NCBI GenBank assembly: GCA_910578505.1
Contig: CAJTPV010000025.1
Span: 1 to 47,258 of the forward strand
Direction of reading: 5' to 3'
Length of the DNA: 47,258 nucleotides
Origin: an uncultured Oscillospiraceae bacterium
GTDB lineage: Bacteria; Bacillota; Clostridia; Oscillospirales; Oscillospiraceae
A program made the position numbers and the translations under genes. Below, one piece after another: positions 1-8,638 of the stretch; position 1 is the stretch's first letter; every line of letters begins with the position of its first letter. The notes under the pieces were generated by a model that was not told the origin of the DNA, did not search any database, and worked only from the letters and a program-made list of their open reading frames with translations.

Positions 1-945
1 CCCGCTGCCGCCGCCCCGCAGACTGCCGCGGCCCCCGCCGCTCCCGCCGTGGAGGGCGCGCCGGTGTCCCCCAGAGCCAGAAAGCTGGCGGGCCGGGCCG
101 GTGTGGACGCCTCCCAGGCCGCCGGGACCGGTCCTAACGGGCGGGTCATTGAGCGGGATGTGCGCCGCCTGATGGAGGAGGGCCCCGCGGTCCAGGCCGC
201 GCCTGCCGCCCCGCAGGTTGCCGCTGCTGTAGAGAGCGCCGCCCCGGTGGAGGCGGAGTATGAGGACGTTGCTTTCACCGGCATCCGGAAGGTGATCGCC
301 AAGTCCATGACCACGTCCCTGCAGTCCATGGCCCAGCTGACCCAGCACTTCTCCTTCAACGCCACAGCCATCCAGGGCTACCGCAAGCTGGTGAAGGGCA
401 TTGAGGCGTATTCCGGGATCACATTGGGCGACATCGTGCTCTGCGCCGTGTCCCGCACGCTCCTGGACCACCCCGACCTGAACGCCAACATGGTGGGCGA
501 GGACACCCTCCGCCGCTTCAAGCACGTCCACCTGGGCGTGGCGGTGGACACCCCCCGTGGTTTGATGGTGCCCACCATCTTTAACGCCGACCAGAAGAGC
601 CTGCTGGAAATTTCCAACGAGGTCAAGTCCCTGGCTGAACAGGCCCGCTCCGGCAAGATCAGCCCGGACCTGCTCTCCGGCGGCACGTTTACCGTGTCCA
701 ACCTGGGTAACACCGGCGTGGAGATGTTTACTCCGGTTATCAATCCGCCCCAGACCGGTATCCTGGGCGTGTGCGGCATCACGCAGCGGGTGAAGACCGG
801 CAAGGACGGCGAGTTTGCTGTCTATCCGGCTATGGGCCTGTCCCTGAGCTTCGACCACCGGGCGGTGGACGGCGCGCCGGCGGCGAAATTCATGCAGGCG
901 CTGTGTAAGAATCTGGAGCAGTTTACCGCTCTGCTGGCAAAATAA
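1..945 (+). CDS. 2-oxoacid dehydrogenase E2 component, dihydrolipoyl acyltransferase (5' partial)
   Basis: The reading frame is open from the first base, so the start and the lipoyl domain lie outside the window. The visible 314 residues begin with an Ala/Pro-rich linker. A peripheral-subunit-binding domain follows (about residues 20-60, with SPRARKLA and GTGPNGRV), then a second linker, then the acyltransferase core. The core ends in the catalytic DHRAVDG motif (His286, Asp290). E2 forms the core of the complex and moves the acyl group from lipoamide to CoA. The internal GTG at 49 is not a true start. The gene lies 12 bases before the E3 gene in one operon. The substrate (pyruvate, acetoin or a branched-chain oxoacid) cannot be read from this part. 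Confidence 0.93.
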   Translation, partial: PAAAAPQTAAAPAAPAVEGAPVSPRARKLAGRAGVDASQAAGTGPNGRVIERDVRRLMEEGPAVQAAPAAPQVAAAVESAAPVEAEYEDVAFTGIRKVIAKSMTTSLQSMAQLTQHFSFNATAIQGYRKLVKGIEAYSGITLGDIVLCAVSRTLLDHPDLNANMVGEDTLRRFKHVHLGVAVDTPRGLMVPTIFNADQKSLLEISNEVKSLAEQARSGKISPDLLSGGTFTVSNLGNTGVEMFTPVINPPQTGILGVCGITQRVKTGKDGEFAVYPAMGLSLSFDHRAVDGAPAAKFMQALCKNLEQFTALLAK

Positions 946-957
946 AGGAGGAAGAAT

Positions 958-2325
958 ATGGAAGTCTATGATGTCATGGTCATCGGCGGCGGCCCCGGCG
1001 GGTATCTGTGCGCGGAGCGGGCCGCCCAGGGCGGGCTGAAAACCATCCTCTTTGAGGGGACCCACATGGGCGGCACCTGCCTGAACGAGGGCTGCGTGCC
1101 CACCAAGACGTTTTTGAACTCCGCCAAGCTCTACCGCCACGCCGCGTCCAGCTCCGCCTTCGGCGTCACCAGCGAGAACGTGACGCTGGACCACGCCGCT
1201 GTGGTGAAGCGGAAGGGGCAGGTGGTCAAGAAGCTGGTCATGGGCGTGGAGGCCACCATGAAGGCCCACAAGGTGGAGGTCATCCGGGCCTCCGCACAGA
1301 TTGCGGGCCGGAAGGACGGCAATTTTGCAGTCACCGCCGACGGCACGACATACACCGGACGCCGGCTGGTGATTGCCTCCGGCTCCGAGAGCGCCGTGCC
1401 CCCCATCCCCGGCGTGAAGGAGGGGCTGGCCTCCGGCTTCGTGGTCACCAATCGGGAGATTCTGGATGTGAAGGAGCTGCCCCGAGAGCTGGTGGTCATC
1501 GGCGGCGGGGTCATCGGTCTGGAGATGGCCTGCTACTTCGCCACCGTGGGCGTGCCGGTGACGGTGATTGAGGCGCTGGACAAGATTGCCGGGAATACGG
1601 ATCCGGAAATCTGCAAGGTGCTGGCGGACGACTACAAAAAGCGGGGGCTGAAGATCAAGACGGCCTGCAAGGTGCTGGAGGTCACCGGCGACGGGGTGAT
1701 GTACGAGGAGAAGGGCGAGAAGCAGGAGGCCAGGTGCGACATGGTCCTCCTGAGCACCGGGCGCCGCCCCGCCACCGCCGGGCTGGGCTTAGAGACGCTG
1801 GGCATCGAGATGGACCGGGCCGCCATTGTGACGGACCGCCATATGTGCACCAACGTGGCCGGGGTGTACGCCGTGGGCGACTGCAACGGCAAGCTGATGC
1901 TGGCCCACACCGCCTATCGGGAGGCGGAGGTGGCTGTAAACCACATGCTGGGCATCCCCGACGAGATGCGCTATGAGGTGGTGCCCGCGGTCATCTACAC
2001 AGACCCGGAGGTGGCCAGTGTGGGCGAGAGCAAGGACAGCGCCGAGGCCAAGGGCATGACCGTGAAGGAAGTGAAGCTGCCACTGGGCGTGTCCGGCCGG
2101 TACGCGGCGGAGAACCAGAGCGGCCGGGGCTTTATCAAGCTCATCGTGGACACGGACCGGAACCGGCTGGTGGGCTGCCATATGGTGGGCAGCTACGCCT
2201 CCGAGATCATCATGACCGCCACCATGATGGTGGACACGGAACTGCCGCCGGAGCGCCTGAAAAAGCTGGTGTTCCCCCACCCCACGGTTGCCGAGGGCAT
2301 CCGGGAAGCGATTTTCCAGATCTGA
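958..2325 (+). CDS. lpdA: Dihydrolipoyl dehydrogenase (E3)
   Basis: A 455-residue flavoprotein that reoxidises dihydrolipoamide on E2 and passes the electrons to NAD+. It shows the N-terminal FAD motif GGGPGG (residues 10-15) and the redox disulfide in GGTCLNEGCVPTK (Cys41, Cys46). A second nucleotide-binding motif, VVIGGGVIGLEMA, lies near residue 180. The dimerisation domain ends in the active-site HPTVAE (His441, Glu446). Length and all key residues are normal. An AGGAGG site precedes the ATG. The position between the E2 and E1 genes marks it as the E3 of this complex, though E3 proteins can be shared between complexes. Confidence 0.96.
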   Translation: MEVYDVMVIGGGPGGYLCAERAAQGGLKTILFEGTHMGGTCLNEGCVPTKTFLNSAKLYRHAASSSAFGVTSENVTLDHAAVVKRKGQVVKKLVMGVEATMKAHKVEVIRASAQIAGRKDGNFAVTADGTTYTGRRLVIASGSESAVPPIPGVKEGLASGFVVTNREILDVKELPRELVVIGGGVIGLEMACYFATVGVPVTVIEALDKIAGNTDPEICKVLADDYKKRGLKIKTACKVLEVTGDGVMYEEKGEKQEARCDMVLLSTGRRPATAGLGLETLGIEMDRAAIVTDRHMCTNVAGVYAVGDCNGKLMLAHTAYREAEVAVNHMLGIPDEMRYEVVPAVIYTDPEVASVGESKDSAEAKGMTVKEVKLPLGVSGRYAAENQSGRGFIKLIVDTDRNRLVGCHMVGSYASEIIMTATMMVDTELPPERLKKLVFPHPTVAEGIREAIFQI

Positions 2326-2362
2326 TCACGGATTATTATTTGATAGAGGAGATTGATGCTTT

Positions 2363-4831
2363 ATGCCTAAGAGTTTATACGTGGACCCCGTGGAGCTGCG
2401 CGCTCCGGCAACCATCCACTTTGACGATATCCCCGTCAACGCCTACAACCGCACGGTCAGCGACGAGCGGGCCAAGTACGGCGACGAGGCCCTGGTGCGC
2501 ATCTGGCGGGACATCACCATCCTGCGGGAATTCGAGTCCATGCTTAACCTGATCAAGACCCAGGGTGTGTACAACGGCATTGAGACAACTTATCCCGGCC
2601 CCGCCCACCTGTCCCTGGGCCAGGAGGCCGCCGCCGTGGGCCAGTCCTACCTGCTGACCCGGGACGACTTCAACTTCGGCAGCCACCGCAGCCACAGCGA
2701 GATTCTGGCCAAGAGCCTGAGCTGCATCGAGAAGCTGACGGACCAGGAGCTGCTGGACGTGATGGAGAACTTCCTGGGCGGCAAGACCCTCCGGGCCGTG
2801 GAGAAGCTGGGTCAGGTCAAGGACGTCCAGGAGCTGGCCATCCGGTTCATCGTCTACGGCGCGCTGAGCGAAATCTTTGCCCGTGAAAACGGCTTCCACA
2901 AGGGCATGGGCGGCTCCATGCACGCTTTCTTCCTGCCCTTCGGCGTGTACCCCAACAACGCCATCGTAGGCGGCAGCGCGGGCATCGCCACCGGCGCGGC
3001 CCTGTTCAAGAAGTGCAACGGCAAAAACGGCATCGTGGTCTGCAACATCGGCGACGGCTCCCTGGGCCGGGGCCCCGTGTGGGAGGCCATGAACTTCGCC
3101 TCCATGGACCAGTACCACACCCTCTGGGAGGAGGGCAAGAACAAGGGCATGCCCATCCTCTTCAACATCTTCAACAACTCCTATGGCATGGGCGGCCAGA
3201 CCCGTGGCGAGACCATGGCCTACGACATGCTGGCCCGCATGGGCTCCGGCGTCTCCCCCACCCAGCTCCACGCCGAGCGGGTGGACGGCTACAACCCCCT
3301 GGCGGTCATCGACGCCATGGAGCGCAAGCTGGAGCTTCTGCGGGCGGGACAGGGCCCCGTGCTGCTGGACACCATCACCTACCGCCTCTCCGGCCACTCC
3401 ACCTCCGACCAGAACGCCTACCGCACCAAGGAGGAGATCGAGGCCTGGCGGGCCATCGACCCCATCGTCACCTACCGGCAGGCGCTGGTGGAGGCGGGCG
3501 TGGCTCCCGACTCCAGGTTTGAGGAGATCCTGGCGGAGACCGTGGAGCGCATGACCATGATCTGCCGCCACGCCGCCGACCCCGCCCAGTCCCCCTACGC
3601 GGACTTTGACGCGGACCCGGCCTTTGTGGAGCGGATGATGTTCTCCAACGAGAAGGTGGAGAAGTTTGATGACGCCAAGCCGGAGGCCCTGATGCCCAAG
3701 GAAGAGTGCCCCATGTACCAGAAGCTGAAGAGCAAGGAGCGGGTTCCGGTCAAGGACGGCAAGCCGGTGAGCAAGATGAAGCTGTTCAACCTGCGGGACG
3801 CCATCAGCGAGGTCATCTTCGACCGGTACTACGAGGACCCGACCCTGATCTCCTACGGCGAGGACGTGCGGGACTGGGGCGGCGCGTTCGCCATCTACCG
3901 GGGCATGGCCGAGGCCATCCCCCACTGCCGCCTGTTCAACGCCCCCATCTCCGAGTCCGCCATCGTAGGCACAGCGGTGGGCTACGGCATGTGCGGCGGA
4001 CGGGCCATTGTGGAGCTGATGTACGCGGACTTCATCGGCTGCGCGGGGGACGAGATTTTCAACCAGCTGTCCAAGTGGCAGGCCATGTCCTCCGGCATTT
4101 TGAAGATGCCCGTGGTGCTGCGGGTGTCCGTGGGCTCCAAGTACGGCGCCCAGCACAGCCAGGACTGGACCGCCCTGTGCGCCCATATCCCCGGCCTGAA
4201 GGTCTGCTTCCCCGCCACGCCGTGGGAGGCCAAGGGATTGATGGAGTCCGCCCTGCAGGGCACGGACCCGGTGGTGTTCTTCGAGAGCCAGCGGATCTAC
4301 GACGTGGGCGAGCAGTTCCACGAGGGCGGCGTGCCGGCGGAGCGGTATGAGATTCCCATCGGGGATGTGAACGTGGTCCGCCAGGGGAAGGATTTGACCA
4401 TCCTGACCGTGGGCGCGGTGCTGTACCGGGCCATGGACGCGGCCAGGGAGCTCAGCGAGAAGTACGGCCTGGAGGCCGAGGTGATCAATCTCCACTCCCT
4501 GGTGCCTCTGGACTACACGAAGATCGTGGAGTCCGTGCGGAAGACCGGCAGGGTGGTGCTCACCAGCGACGCCTGCGCCAGGGGCTCCTTCCTGAAGGAC
4601 GTGGCCCAGACCGTCACCGAGCTGTGCTTCGACGATCTGGACGCTCCCCCGGTGGTGGTGGGGGCCAGGAACTGGATCACGCCCCCCTATGAGTTCGACC
4701 ACTACTTCTTCCCCCAGGCGTCCTGGATTTTGGACGCCATCCACCAGCAGATCCTGCCCCTGCCGGGCTATGTGCCGGGCCAGAGCTGCACCGAGACCGA
4801 GGCCGTCCGAAAAGCAAAGCTGGGCGTGTAA
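2363..4831 (+). CDS. 2-oxoacid dehydrogenase E1, fused alpha and beta subunits
   Basis: An 822-residue thiamine-diphosphate enzyme that decarboxylates a 2-oxoacid (or cleaves acetoin) and loads the acyl group on E2. Residues 1 to about 430 are an E1-alpha domain with the ThDP motif GDG (230-232) to NN (271-272). Residues from about 470 onward are an E1-beta domain (ISYGEDV, PISESAIVG, LHSLVPLD). Most bacteria encode the two chains separately. Two stretches look inserted relative to ordinary E1-alpha: about residues 112-165, and a short piece inside the ThDP motif. Start chosen at ATG 2363 behind GATAGAGGAGATTG. It is the last gene of the operon. Close relatives are annotated as pyruvate, acetoin or 2-oxoisovalerate dehydrogenase; the substrate is not settled. 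Confidence 0.9.
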   Translation: MPKSLYVDPVELRAPATIHFDDIPVNAYNRTVSDERAKYGDEALVRIWRDITILREFESMLNLIKTQGVYNGIETTYPGPAHLSLGQEAAAVGQSYLLTRDDFNFGSHRSHSEILAKSLSCIEKLTDQELLDVMENFLGGKTLRAVEKLGQVKDVQELAIRFIVYGALSEIFARENGFHKGMGGSMHAFFLPFGVYPNNAIVGGSAGIATGAALFKKCNGKNGIVVCNIGDGSLGRGPVWEAMNFASMDQYHTLWEEGKNKGMPILFNIFNNSYGMGGQTRGETMAYDMLARMGSGVSPTQLHAERVDGYNPLAVIDAMERKLELLRAGQGPVLLDTITYRLSGHSTSDQNAYRTKEEIEAWRAIDPIVTYRQALVEAGVAPDSRFEEILAETVERMTMICRHAADPAQSPYADFDADPAFVERMMFSNEKVEKFDDAKPEALMPKEECPMYQKLKSKERVPVKDGKPVSKMKLFNLRDAISEVIFDRYYEDPTLISYGEDVRDWGGAFAIYRGMAEAIPHCRLFNAPISESAIVGTAVGYGMCGGRAIVELMYADFIGCAGDEIFNQLSKWQAMSSGILKMPVVLRVSVGSKYGAQHSQDWTALCAHIPGLKVCFPATPWEAKGLMESALQGTDPVVFFESQRIYDVGEQFHEGGVPAERYEIPIGDVNVVRQGKDLTILTVGAVLYRAMDAARELSEKYGLEAEVINLHSLVPLDYTKIVESVRKTGRVVLTSDACARGSFLKDVAQTVTELCFDDLDAPPVVVGARNWITPPYEFDHYFFPQASWILDAIHQQILPLPGYVPGQSCTETEAVRKAKLGV

Positions 4832-4856
4832 TACTTTTTCTTGAAAGAAAAAGTAT
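4831..4856. repeat. AT-rich palindrome after the E1 gene
   Basis: Perfect inverted repeat ATACTTTTTC (4831-4840), loop TTGAAA, GAAAAAGTAT (4847-4856), overlapping the stop codon and followed by CAAAAAGAACTTTAA. I recall near-identical palindromes scattered through Oscillospiraceae genomes, so it is probably a dispersed repeat that may also act in 3'-end formation. Confidence 0.6.
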
Positions 4857-4956
4857 CAAAAAGAACTTTAATGCCCGCTGCCGTGGGCTGCAGATCCCAG
4901 GTCCCTGCCCGCTGACGGCTGCCGGGACAGCATCAGACAATTCGCTTCAGAGCCGC

Positions 4957-4995
4957 GGCCAGGGGAGACACTTGCGTTCCTCCCCTGGCCCTTTT
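4957..4995 (+). terminator. Intrinsic terminator of the dehydrogenase operon
   Basis: Stem GGCCAGGGGAG (4957-4967) pairs with CTCCCCTGGCC (4980-4990) and is followed by CTTTT. It lies upstream of the next promoter and so separates the dehydrogenase operon from the ribosomal operon. The stretch 4857-4956 shows no gene. Confidence 0.7.
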
Positions 4996-5051
4996 GAGCG
5001 AAGGGCGCTGGAGTGGAATAGAAAAAGCTGTAAAAAAAGTGAAAATCCCTC

Positions 5052-5080
5052 TTGACAAGAGCGGTGCAATCGGGTACAAT
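5052..5080 (+). promoter_or_regulatory. Sigma-A promoter of the S10 ribosomal operon
   Basis: TTGACA (5052-5057), a 17-base spacer, and TACAAT (5075-5080) are a near-perfect housekeeping promoter. Transcription should start near 5086, giving a leader of about 295 bases before rpsJ. Confidence 0.88.
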
Positions 5081-5085
5081 AATTG

Positions 5086-5381
5086 AGCTTGCGCAGAGCG
5101 TGGATGGGTTTTCCGGTATTCGCTCTGCCAATCAATGCGATGATGCGGGAGATTGCGGCGCGAGCCGGTAACTTCCGCGGAGTATGTCCGATAATCGGGC
5201 GGCTGAGAAGGTCCTTTTTCGCGGCGTAGATCGCCGCGCCATGGACATGTACCGGCCCTTTTTCGTGCCGGTATTTTCTATGAGCCGGAATGATACGCAC
5301 GGATAGGCGGAGAGAACTTTCTCGCCGTACAGAGTAAGGGGCATATCACTACTTTGTACACAAATTATGGAGGAACATGCA
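5086..5381 (+). promoter_or_regulatory. Structured leader of the S10 operon with attenuator-like hairpin
   Basis: No gene is apparent in this leader, but several hairpins are. GCAGAGCG (5093-5100) pairs with CGCTCTGC (5121-5128). CGCGGCG (5220-5226) pairs with CGCCGCG (5232-5238). TACCGGC (5250-5256) pairs with GCCGGTA (5267-5273) and is followed by TTTTCT, like an intrinsic terminator. In E. coli the S10 leader is the target of autogenous control by L4; whether that holds here is inference. Confidence 0.55.
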
Positions 5382-5690
5382 ATGGCTAAAGAAATGATCC
5401 GCATTCGTTTGAAAGCCTACGACCACCAGGTCATCGACCAGTCCGCGGACAAGATCGTCCAGACCGCAAAGCGCACCGGCGCCAACGTCTCCGGCCCCAT
5501 CCCCCTGCCCACCAAGAAGGAGGTCGTGACCATCCTGCGGGCCGTCCACAAGTATAAGGACAGCCGGGAGCAGTTCGAGCGCCGTACACATAAGCGCCTG
5601 ATCGACATCACCAACTCCAGCCCCAAGACCGTGGAGGCCCTGATGAGCCTGGAGCTGCCCGCCGGCGTGGAGATCGAGATCAAGCTGTAA
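5382..5690 (+). CDS. rpsJ: 30S ribosomal protein S10
   Basis: S10 sits in the head of the 30S subunit and, as NusE, also takes part in transcription antitermination. The protein begins MAKEMIRIRLKAYDH and has the conserved GPIPLPTKKE loop. From ATG 5382 it has 102 residues, the usual length. An earlier in-frame ATG at 5367 is rejected because the ribosome site GGAGGA (5369-5374) lies between the two starts. It is the first gene of the operon, separated from rplC by 142 bases that contain a hairpin. Confidence 0.97.
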   Translation: MAKEMIRIRLKAYDHQVIDQSADKIVQTAKRTGANVSGPIPLPTKKEVVTILRAVHKYKDSREQFERRTHKRLIDITNSSPKTVEALMSLELPAGVEIEIKL

Positions 5691-5724
5691 GGGCAGGGTC
5701 AATCCTGATTTGTTTGCTGTCCAT

Positions 5725-5747
5725 GCCCATCGTCTTGCGAGATGGGC
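5725..5747 (+). other. Hairpin in the rpsJ-rplC spacer
   Basis: GCCCATC (5725-5731) pairs with GATGGGC (5741-5747) within the unusually long 142-base spacer. There is no U-tract, so it is more likely an RNA-processing or regulatory structure than a terminator. Function not known. Confidence 0.4.
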
Positions 5748-5832
5748 GGGTCATGTCGGCAGAGCAATGCCGCCGGGCAACCCACCGGCCGTATCTAAGC
5801 CGACCAATAACCTTTATTAAAGGAGAATCACC

Positions 5833-6555
5833 ATGGAGAAAGCAATCATCGGCAAGAAGGTCGGCATGAGCCAGATCTTCGACACCGACGGCAAGGTCAT
5901 CCCGGTTACCGTGATCGAGGCCGGACCTTGCGTCGTGGTGCAGAAGAAGACCGCCGAAAAGGACGGCTATGAGGCCGTTCAGCTGGGCTTCGAGGATGTG
6001 AGCGAGCGCAGGCTCACCAAGCCCGAGATGGGCCACCTCAGCAAGGCCGGCGTGTCCCCCAAGAAGCACCTGAAGGAGTTTAAACTCAACAAGGCCGCCG
6101 AGATGAATGTCGGCGACATCGTGAAGGCCGACGCCTTCGCCGCAGGCGACCATGTGGACGTCACCGGCGTCAGCAAGGGCCACGGCTATGCCGGCGTAAT
6201 CAAGCGCCACGGCTGCCACAGCCTGAAGGCCACCCACGGCACCGGCCCTGTGGCCCGGCACCAGGGCTCCCTGGGCTCCGGCACCGACCCCAGCCGCATC
6301 TTCAAGGGGCTGAAGGCCCCCGGCCACATGGGCGTGGACCAGGTGACCGTCATGAACCTGGACGTTGTGAAGGTAGATCCCGAGCTGAACATGATCGTCG
6401 TGCGCGGCGCGATCCCCGGCCCCAAGGGCGGCCTGGTGACCATCCGCTCCACCGCCAAGACCATCATCGAGAAGAAGGGCGATGCCGGCACCAGCGCCAA
6501 CCCGCAGAAGGCTTCCGCCAGGGTCAACCCGCAGAAGGCCTCCGCGAGACGTTAA
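5833..6555 (+). CDS. rplC: 50S ribosomal protein L3
   Basis: L3 is an early-assembly protein of the 50S subunit whose long loop reaches towards the peptidyl-transferase centre. The loop signature KGHGYAGVIKRHGC and the following HGTGPVARHQGSLGSGTDP are present. At 240 residues it is about 30 longer than usual. The excess is a charged C-terminal tail in which the octapeptide NPQKASAR occurs twice in tandem, also visible as a DNA repeat near 6500-6550. The start follows AAAGGAGAATCACC. rplD follows after 21 bases. Confidence 0.97.
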   Translation: MEKAIIGKKVGMSQIFDTDGKVIPVTVIEAGPCVVVQKKTAEKDGYEAVQLGFEDVSERRLTKPEMGHLSKAGVSPKKHLKEFKLNKAAEMNVGDIVKADAFAAGDHVDVTGVSKGHGYAGVIKRHGCHSLKATHGTGPVARHQGSLGSGTDPSRIFKGLKAPGHMGVDQVTVMNLDVVKVDPELNMIVVRGAIPGPKGGLVTIRSTAKTIIEKKGDAGTSANPQKASARVNPQKASARR

Positions 6556-6576
6556 GGGAAAGGAGTGTGCTGAGCA

Positions 6577-7194
6577 ATGACGAAAGTATTGAATATGGCC
6601 GGCAGCGAAGTCGGCCAAGTGGAGCTGAACGCCGCGATTTTCGGCATCGAGCCCAATATGCACGTTGTGCATGAAGTGGTGAAAAACCACCTGGCAAACT
6701 GCCGTCAGGGCACCCAGAGCGCCCTCACCCGGGCCGAGGTCTCCGGCGGCGGCAAGAAGCCCTGGCGCCAGAAGGGCACCGGACACGCCCGCCAGGGCAG
6801 CACCCGGGCCCCCCAGTGGACCCACGGCGGCATCGCCTTTGCCCCCAAGCCCCGCAGCTACCGCTACACGGTGAACAAGAAGGTCCGCCGTCTGGCGCTG
6901 AAGTCCGTCCTCTCCGCCAAGGCCGCGGAGGACAAGATCATCGTGGTGGACTCCATCAGCATGGACGCCATCAAGACCAAGGCCTTCAAGGGCTTTTTGG
7001 ACGCGGTGAAGTGCGACGGCAAGGCCGTGGTCATCACCCCTGAGGTCAACCAGACCATCGTGCGCAGCGCCCGGAACATCCCCGGCGTGTCCACCACCAC
7101 CGCCAGAATGCTGAGCGTGTACGACATCGTCAACGCAAAGTATCTGGTGATCGACCAGAACGCCCTCGCCGCTATCGAGGAGGTGTACGCATAA
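6577..7194 (+). CDS. rplD: 50S ribosomal protein L4
   Basis: A 205-residue L4. Its extended loop (KPWRQKGTGHARQGSTRAPQW, about residues 60-80) lines the peptide exit tunnel. In E. coli free L4 represses the S10 operon, which makes it the obvious candidate to act on the leader at 5086-5381, though nothing in this gene proves that. Normal length. Its TAA stop shares one base with the rplW start, implying coupled translation. Confidence 0.97.
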   Translation: MTKVLNMAGSEVGQVELNAAIFGIEPNMHVVHEVVKNHLANCRQGTQSALTRAEVSGGGKKPWRQKGTGHARQGSTRAPQWTHGGIAFAPKPRSYRYTVNKKVRRLALKSVLSAKAAEDKIIVVDSISMDAIKTKAFKGFLDAVKCDGKAVVITPEVNQTIVRSARNIPGVSTTTARMLSVYDIVNAKYLVIDQNALAAIEEVYA

Positions 7195-7487
7195 TGATCT
7201 CTTATGATGTTATCATTCGCCCCATTATTACTGAGCGCTCCATGGCCGGGGCCCAGGATAAGAAGTACGTGTTCGAGGTGGCCATCGATGCCGGGAAGAT
7301 CCAGATCCGCAAGGCGGTGGAGGAGATCTTCGACGTGAAGGTCGCCAAGGTCAACACCATGATCGTCCCCGGCAAGGCCAAGCGCATGGGCGCCGCCCGC
7401 CCCGGCCGTACCAAGGAGTGGAAAAAGGCCGTGGTACAGCTGACCGAGGATTCCAAGACCATCGAGTTCTTCGAGGGTATGGTGTAA
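7194..7487 (+). CDS. rplW: 50S ribosomal protein L23
   Basis: L23 lies at the mouth of the peptide exit tunnel, where trigger factor and the signal recognition particle dock. The 97-residue protein has the typical opening YDVIIRPIITERS, the motif YVFEVAIDAGKIQIRKAVE and a basic central loop (AKRMGAARPGRTKEWKK). The ATG overlaps the rplD stop by one base (TAATG), so the ribosome probably re-initiates. rplB follows after 15 bases. Confidence 0.97.
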   Translation: MISYDVIIRPIITERSMAGAQDKKYVFEVAIDAGKIQIRKAVEEIFDVKVAKVNTMIVPGKAKRMGAARPGRTKEWKKAVVQLTEDSKTIEFFEGMV

Positions 7488-7502
7488 GGAGGAAAGAGAA
7501 CC

Positions 7503-8339
7503 ATGTCTATTAAATCGTTTAAGCCCACTACACCGTCCAGGCGGCAGATGACGGTATCCGGCTTCGACGGCGTTGACAAGAAGGCCAAGCCGGAGCCCAG
7601 CCTCACCGAGGTGCTCAAGAAGAACGCCGGCCGCAACAGCTATGGCCGCATCACCGTCCGCCACCGGGGCGGCGGCAACAAGCGCAAGTACCGCATCATC
7701 GACTTCAAGCGGGACAAGGTGGATATGTCCGCCACAGTGCTGCGCATCGAGTACGACCCCAACCGCAGCGCCAATATCGCGCTTCTGGAGTATGAGGACG
7801 GCGAGCGCCGCTATATCCTGGCCCCCCAGGGCCTGAGCGCCGGGGACAAGGTCCTCTCCTCCCCGGCTGCCGACATCAAGCCCGGCAACGCCCTGCCCCT
7901 GGCCAACATCCCTGTGGGCACGGTCATCCACAACATTGAGATGCACCCCGGCAAGGGCGGCCAGCTGGTCCGCTCCGCCGGCACCTCCGCCCAGCTGATG
8001 GCGAAGGAGGGCAGCGACGCCCAGGTGCGTATGCCCTCCGGCGAGGTGCGCATCGTGCGCCTCAACTGCAGGGCCACCATCGGCCAGGTGGGCAACATCG
8101 ACCACGAGAACATCCAGCTGGGCAAGGCCGGCCGCAAGCGGCACATGGGCTGGCGGCCCACGGTCCGCGGCTCGGTCATGAACCCCTGCGACCACCCCCA
8201 CGGCGGCGGCGAGGGCAAGAGTCCGGTAGGCCGCCCCGGCCCGGTCACCCCCTGGGGCAAGCCCGCCCTGGGCTACAAGACCCGCAAGACGAAGAACCCC
8301 ACTGATAAGTTCATCGTCAAGCGCAGGAATACGAAGTAA
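7503..8339 (+). CDS. rplB: 50S ribosomal protein L2
   Basis: L2 is needed for subunit association and peptidyl-transferase activity. The 278-residue sequence is full length. It has the N-terminal FKPTTPSRR, the RNA-binding core (GRITVRHRGGGNKRKYR, HNIEMHPGKGGQ) and the C-terminal HPHGGGEGKSPVGRPGPVTPW, which carries the conserved histidine near the peptidyl-transferase centre. AAGGAGG lies just before the ATG. Nothing unusual. Confidence 0.98.
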   Translation: MSIKSFKPTTPSRRQMTVSGFDGVDKKAKPEPSLTEVLKKNAGRNSYGRITVRHRGGGNKRKYRIIDFKRDKVDMSATVLRIEYDPNRSANIALLEYEDGERRYILAPQGLSAGDKVLSSPAADIKPGNALPLANIPVGTVIHNIEMHPGKGGQLVRSAGTSAQLMAKEGSDAQVRMPSGEVRIVRLNCRATIGQVGNIDHENIQLGKAGRKRHMGWRPTVRGSVMNPCDHPHGGGEGKSPVGRPGPVTPWGKPALGYKTRKTKNPTDKFIVKRRNTK

Positions 8340-8353
8340 GGAGGCAAGAGGAT

Positions 8354-8617
8354 ATGAGCAGATCAGTGAAAAAAGGCCCGTACGTTGCCCCGGAGCTTCT
8401 CAAGCGGGTCGAGGCTATGAACGAGAAGGGCGAGAAGAAGGTTTTGAAGACCTGGAGCCGCAGCTCCACCATTTTCCCCGCCTTTGTGGGACACACCATC
8501 GCCGTCCACGACGGGCGCAAGCACGTGCCTGTCTACATCCAGGAGGATATGGTGGGCCACAAGCTGGGTGAGTTCGCCCCGACCAGGACCTTCCGCGGCC
8601 ACGCCAAGGGCAAGTAA
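8354..8617 (+). CDS. rpsS: 30S ribosomal protein S19
   Basis: S19 is in the 30S head, next to S13 near the A-site tRNA. The 87-residue sequence has the family hallmarks SRSVKKGPYV at the N-terminus, TWSRSSTIFPAFVGHTIAVHDG in the middle and LGEFAPTRTFRGH at the end. Length is normal. It starts 14 bases after rplB behind AAGGAGG. Confidence 0.97.
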   Translation: MSRSVKKGPYVAPELLKRVEAMNEKGEKKVLKTWSRSSTIFPAFVGHTIAVHDGRKHVPVYIQEDMVGHKLGEFAPTRTFRGHAKGK

Positions 8618-8638
8618 TGAAGGAGGACGCAAGATAAT

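Noticed and set aside
2375..4744. Very long minus-strand open frame (789 codons) opposite the E1 gene
   Set aside because: It is a shadow of GC-rich codon use: composition is His/Gly/Leu/Val-rich low-complexity, there is no family likeness and no ribosome site. The same applies to the long minus-strand frames at 21973-24114, 25418-27706 and 34061-35704.
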